A stretch of 64,000 nucleotides of DNA from Pseudomonas capeferrum (GTDB taxonomy: Bacteria; Pseudomonadota; Gammaproteobacteria; Pseudomonadales; Pseudomonadaceae): assembly GCF_013523055.1 (NCBI RefSeq), contig NZ_JAAMQM010000016.1, positions 100,593 to 164,592 on the forward strand. Reading direction: 5' to 3'. The position numbers and the translations under genes were made by a program. Of this stretch, positions 61,168-64,000 are shown piece by piece (position 1 is the first letter of the stretch; the number at the start of each line of letters is the position of its first letter). The notes beneath the pieces are model-generated. The model made no database searches. It saw only the letters and a list, made by a program, of their open reading frames with translations, and was not told the origin of the DNA.

Positions 61168-61257
61168 CCTGTACTGGCCTCTTCGCGGGTAAACCCGCTC
61201 CTACAGGTTTTGCCGAGCCAGTAGGAGCGGGTTTACCCGCGAAAAGGCCAGTACAGG
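61168..61257. repeat. Near-perfect REP inverted pair
   Basis: CCTGTACTGGCCTCTTCGCG (61168-61187) through GGTAAACCCGCTCCTAC pairs with GTAGGAGCGGGTTTACC through CGCGAAAAGGCCAGTACAGG (to 61257), about 37 bases each side with two or so mismatches and a 16-base loop. It sits between the sugE leader and the end of the BASS gene. Confidence 0.92.
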
Positions 61258-61262
61258 AAACC

Positions 61263-62228
61263 TCAATGCTTAACCGGTGCCGCCTGCTCACCTTCAGCCC
61301 CAGGCGCTCCCATGCGCCGGAACCAGGTGGAAAGCAGCGCCCCCGAGATGTTGTGCCACACGCTGAACAGCGCGCTGGGCACCGCCGCCAGCGGCGAGAA
61401 ATGCGCCGCCGCCAAGGCTGCGCCCAGCCCCGAGTTCTGCATGCCCACCTCCAGTGCCAGCGACTTGCGCTGGGGCAGCGGCAGCTTGCAGAGCTTGCCC
61501 GTGAGGTAGCCGAGCAGGTAGCCGAAGCTGTTGTGCAGAATCACCACCGCCATGATCAGCAGACCCGACTCGGCGATCTTCGCCTGGCTGGCGGCGACCA
61601 CCGCACAGACGATCATGACGATGCTCACCACCGAGACCAGCGGCAGCACCTGCACCGCCAGTTGCACCCGTGGACCGAGCAGACGCTGGGCCAGCACGCC
61701 GAGGATGATCGGCAGCATCACCAGTTGCAGGATCGACCAGAACATATCCATGAAGGACACCGGCAGCCAGGCCGAAGCCAGGAACCAGATCAGCGCCGGG
61801 GTCAACAGCGGCGCCAGCAGCGTGGTCACACCGGCGATGGCCACGGCCAGGGCCAGATCGCCTCGTGACAGCCAGACCATGACATTGGAAGCGGTACCGC
61901 TCGGGCAGCAACCGACCAGGATCACGCCCACGGCGATCTCCGGCGGCAGGTGGAACAGCTGGCAGAGCAGCCAGGCCATGCCAGGCATGATGACGAAATG
62001 CGCCACCACCCCCAGGGCTACCCGCCAGGGCTGGCGGGCGAGGACGGCGAAATCCTCAAGCTTGAGGGTCAGGCCCATGCCGAACATGACCAGGCCCAGC
62101 AAAGGCACGATGGCGCCTTTCAGGCCGATGAACCATTGGGGTTGGAAGAATGCCAGGCAGGAGAACAGCAGCACCCAGATGGCAAAAGTATTGCCGATGA
62201 AGCGGCTGAAGGCGGCGAGCACACGCAC
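61263..62228 (-). CDS. Bile acid:sodium symporter family transporter
   Basis: 321-residue BASS-family membrane protein, about nine or ten helices. GCCPSGTASNVMVWLSRGDLAL and LEVGMQNSGLGAALAAAHF (the family motifs, here each read in part) are present. It starts with GTG at 62228, eight bases after GGAGG. In bacteria this family moves organic anions, keto acids or sulfur compounds; the substrate is unknown. Confidence 0.93.
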   Translation of the reverse strand: MRVLAAFSRFIGNTFAIWVLLFSCLAFFQPQWFIGLKGAIVPLLGLVMFGMGLTLKLEDFAVLARQPWRVALGVVAHFVIMPGMAWLLCQLFHLPPEIAVGVILVGCCPSGTASNVMVWLSRGDLALAVAIAGVTTLLAPLLTPALIWFLASAWLPVSFMDMFWSILQLVMLPIILGVLAQRLLGPRVQLAVQVLPLVSVVSIVMIVCAVVAASQAKIAESGLLIMAVVILHNSFGYLLGYLTGKLCKLPLPQRKSLALEVGMQNSGLGAALAAAHFSPLAAVPSALFSVWHNISGALLSTWFRRMGAPGAEGEQAAPVKH

Positions 62229-62398
62229 GAGGAGGACCTCCGGATCGTGCTTCAGGTTTCAAGCGGCAGGCCGCAGGCGCCAGCAAGGACGTTGCCGTCC
62301 CTGCGTGCGCGTCTTGCCTGCAGCCCTGTCCCGAAGTCATATCGTTGATTGCTTTGGGATCTTGTCTTGCTTGCAGCTTGAAACGGGTGATTCGCGGC

Positions 62399-63319
62399 TC
62401 AGACGCCCTGCGGGATGTCTTCCCCGCCCAATGCCTCGAACAGCGCCGGGAGGAACTCTCCGAAGGTCAGCATCATCAGGGTGAAGCTGGCATCCAGTTG
62501 CCCCAGGGCCTCGTCGCCGCCGTCCTGCTCGGCCTGCTCCTGCAACAGCTCCTCGAATTTCAGGCGCTTGACCACCATCTTGTCGTCCAGCAGGAACGAC
62601 AGCTTGTCCTGCCAGGCCAGGGCCAGCTGGGTGACGACCTTGCCGGTTCCCAGGTGCAGCTGGATTTCGTCGCTGGTCAGGTCCTGGCGCTTGCAGCGCA
62701 CGATGCCGCCATCCTCATGGGTATCGCGCAGTTCGCACTCGTCCAGGACGAAGAAGTCAGGCGCGGCCTGTTGCGACTTGACCCACTCGGTCATGGTCGC
62801 GCTGGGCGCGCTCTTGACGGTGACCGGACGGATCGGCAGCGAGCCCATGACTTCGCGCAGGGTCGACAGCAGGTCCTCGGCGCGCTTGGCACTGGCCGAG
62901 TTGACCAGGATCAAGCCCTGGCGTGGAGCGATGGCGGCGAAGATCATCGAGCGGCGAATGAACGCGCGCGGCAGGAAGGCCTGGATGATCTCGTCCTTTA
63001 TCTGGTCACGTTCCTTCTTGTAGACCTTGCGCATCTGCTCGGTCTCGATCTCGTCGATCTTTTCCTTGACCGCGTCACGAACCACGCTGCCAGGCAGGAT
63101 GCGTTCTTCCTTGCGCGCAGCGATCAGCAGGAACTCGCCGCTGACGTGTACCAGGGGAGCATCCTCGCCCTTGCCGAACGGCGCGACGAAGCCATAGGTG
63201 GTCAGCTCCTGGCTGGCACAGGGACGCGCCGGCTTGGTGGCCAGGGCGGTTTCCAGTGCTTCAGGGTCGAACTCGACGTCCTGGGTGAGGCGGTAGGTCA
63301 GCAGGTTCTTGAACCACAT
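62399..63319 (-). CDS. rdgC: Recombination-associated protein RdgC
   Basis: 306-residue ring-forming DNA-binding protein that counters RecA and protects against unwanted recombination. MWFKNLLTYRLTQDVEFDPE at the N-terminus and LRREVLPGSV-like KEERILPGSVVRDAV are characteristic, and SLPIRPVTVKSAPSATMTEW lies in the middle. AAGGAGAG precedes the ATG. The 170-base gap to the BASS gene shows an inverted repeat built of GTTTCAAGC/GCTTGAAAC. Confidence 0.97.
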   Translation of the reverse strand: MWFKNLLTYRLTQDVEFDPEALETALATKPARPCASQELTTYGFVAPFGKGEDAPLVHVSGEFLLIAARKEERILPGSVVRDAVKEKIDEIETEQMRKVYKKERDQIKDEIIQAFLPRAFIRRSMIFAAIAPRQGLILVNSASAKRAEDLLSTLREVMGSLPIRPVTVKSAPSATMTEWVKSQQAAPDFFVLDECELRDTHEDGGIVRCKRQDLTSDEIQLHLGTGKVVTQLALAWQDKLSFLLDDKMVVKRLKFEELLQEQAEQDGGDEALGQLDASFTLMMLTFGEFLPALFEALGGEDIPQGV

Positions 63320-63428
63320 TGGGTGAATCTCTCCTTAATGCATAAGGAGGGCATTATTCTCCGAGTGGCAGTTTCAGGCCAGAGCCGTAGGTCTTTGAAA
63401 GGGCTGAAAAAATAATTTAAAAAAGTGC

Positions 63429-63457
63429 TTGCCAGGGTGGCGGGTGCTCCGTAGAAT
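63429..63457 (+). promoter_or_regulatory. Promoter of the tRNA operon
   Basis: TTGCCA (63429-63434) and TAGAAT (63452-63457) with a 17-base spacer, followed by the GC-rich discriminator GCGCGCC that marks stringently controlled stable-RNA promoters. It ends 20 bases before tRNA-Val. Confidence 0.85.
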
Positions 63458-63477
63458 GCGCGCCACACCGAGACGAA

Positions 63478-63553
63478 GGGTGATTAGCTCAGCCGGGAGA
63501 GCATCTGCCTTACAAGCAGAGGGTCGGCGGTTCGATCCCGTCATCACCCACCA
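63478..63553 (+). tRNA. tRNA-Val (anticodon TAC)
   Basis: 76 bases including encoded CCA. The acceptor GGGTGAT pairs with ATCACCC, the anticodon stem TCTGC/GCAGA encloses CTTACAA, giving anticodon TAC, and the T-arm has GGTTCGATCCC. It is the first gene of a two-tRNA operon. Confidence 0.97.
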
Positions 63554-63569
63554 CTTCTCAGTGTATCGC

Positions 63570-63646
63570 GCAGCGGTAGTTCAGTCGGTTAGAATACCGG
63601 CCTGTCACGCCGGGGGTCGCGGGTTCGAGTCCCGTCCGCTGCGCCA
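63570..63646 (+). tRNA. tRNA-Asp (anticodon GTC)
   Basis: 77 bases including CCA. The acceptor GCAGCGG pairs with CCGCTGC, the anticodon loop CTGTCAC gives GTC, and the T-arm is GGGTTCGAGTCCC. It lies 16 bases after tRNA-Val and ends in a terminator. Confidence 0.97.
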
Positions 63647-63691
63647 TATTTAGCTTCCAGGGCCCACTGAACTCCCTGAAGCAACGAAGAA

Positions 63692-63716
63692 AGCGACCTT
63701 AGGGTCGCTTTTTTTT
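63692..63716 (+). terminator. Intrinsic terminator of the tRNA operon
   Basis: AGCGACC-TTA-GGGTCGCT forms a stem followed by TTTTTTT: a classical rho-independent terminator 46 bases after tRNA-Asp. Confidence 0.93.
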
Positions 63717-63798
63717 CGTTCCCGCTTCGGGGCTCCGGCGTAATAGGGGGCTCCGAGACCTGCCTCGTGTGAACCACTAGGCCCTCAGTGCCCGTCAG

Positions 63799-64000
63799 TC
63801 AGAGTAAACATTCTATTTTGGTGCAGTAACGCATTTTCCGGATTCCGAGATCTTCTGTGTCGTTGCCGGCCCTGTCGCGAGTGATCACCGTCCAACCATC
63901 GCGCAAGGTCCGTACGCCCCGACCTTTCTGATTGATCATCGGTTCGATGGTGAACACCATCCCCGGCTTGAGTTTCAGGCCGCTGCCGCGCTGTCCGTAG
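63799..64000 (-). CDS. map: Methionine aminopeptidase type I, 3' end, atypical tail
   Basis: The last 66 codons are in the window; the 5' end is outside. The segment LKPGMVFTIEPMINQKGRGV matches the type I enzyme, including the metal-ligand Glu in TIEPM, and GWTVITRD follows. The usual SAQWEHT motif with the last metal ligand should come next but is replaced by RAGNDTEDLG, RKMRYCTKIECLL. The gene may be a decayed paralogue. Confidence 0.7.
   Translation of the reverse strand, partial: YGQRGSGLKLKPGMVFTIEPMINQKGRGVRTLRDGWTVITRDRAGNDTEDLGIRKMRYCTKIECLL

Overview
The window reads as chromosomal DNA of a fluorescent Pseudomonas, most likely of the P. putida / entomophila / mosselii group. Supporting signs are high GC, REP-type palindromes, the gacS - two-component system - cysM - rlmD - relA - mazG gene order, a CrbS/MxtR-type symporter-kinase, and a riboswitch-led late-cobalamin operon. 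The species assignment comes from remembered synteny, not from a search. Almost everything is core or near-core genome; there is no phage, insertion sequence with an intact transposase, CRISPR array or obvious defence island.

Layout. 1-9 kb: the 3' part of an RND efflux pump, then sprT, a Yip1-family membrane protein, ttcA with a Tag-like glycosylase, a coupled arsC-wrbA-DUF2069 operon, a thioredoxin-fold lipoprotein, a large inverted repeat, and a META lipoprotein coupled to a Cys-rich unknown. 9-20.9 kb: gacS, a repeat-rich gap with two inverted hexanucleotide arrays around a structured element, an OmpR-type two-component pair, cysM, rlmD, relA, mazG and DUF2058. 20.9-30 kb: a small protein, DUF3108, purMN, DUF2066, perM, hda, two NlpC/P60 lipoproteins and a PQQ-type sugar dehydrogenase. 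30.2-39.4 kb: a cobalamin riboswitch and ten tightly packed genes (cobO, cobB, bluB, cbiB, cobC-decarboxylase, cobQ, cobU, cobT, cobC-phosphatase, cobS) for adenosylation, amidation, nucleotide-loop assembly and lower-ligand synthesis. No corrin-ring genes are visible.

39.4-50.8 kb: a secreted GH5 enzyme, a compact amino-acid oxidation module (binding protein, RidA, FAD dehydrogenase, divergent LysR), an MFS transporter with a 40-residue membrane peptide, an MBL-fold hydrolase, a 55-residue polar protein, an exported glutathione peroxidase, DUF2798 with a divergent LysR, and a FadL-type porin. 50.8-64 kb: two unknowns, a 0.95-kb gap with no recognised gene, a Sel1 protein, rmuC, crbS, an MFS-acyltransferase fusion, sugE under a guanidine-II riboswitch, a BASS transporter, rdgC, tRNA-Val and tRNA-Asp with promoter and terminator, and the unusual 3' end of a methionine aminopeptidase gene.

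The most interesting signals are non-coding: the guanidine-II riboswitch on sugE, the hexamer-bounded composite element between gacS and the response regulator, four long REP-based inverted repeats, and the divergent tail of the methionine aminopeptidase. Two genes under 60 codons were found by hand.
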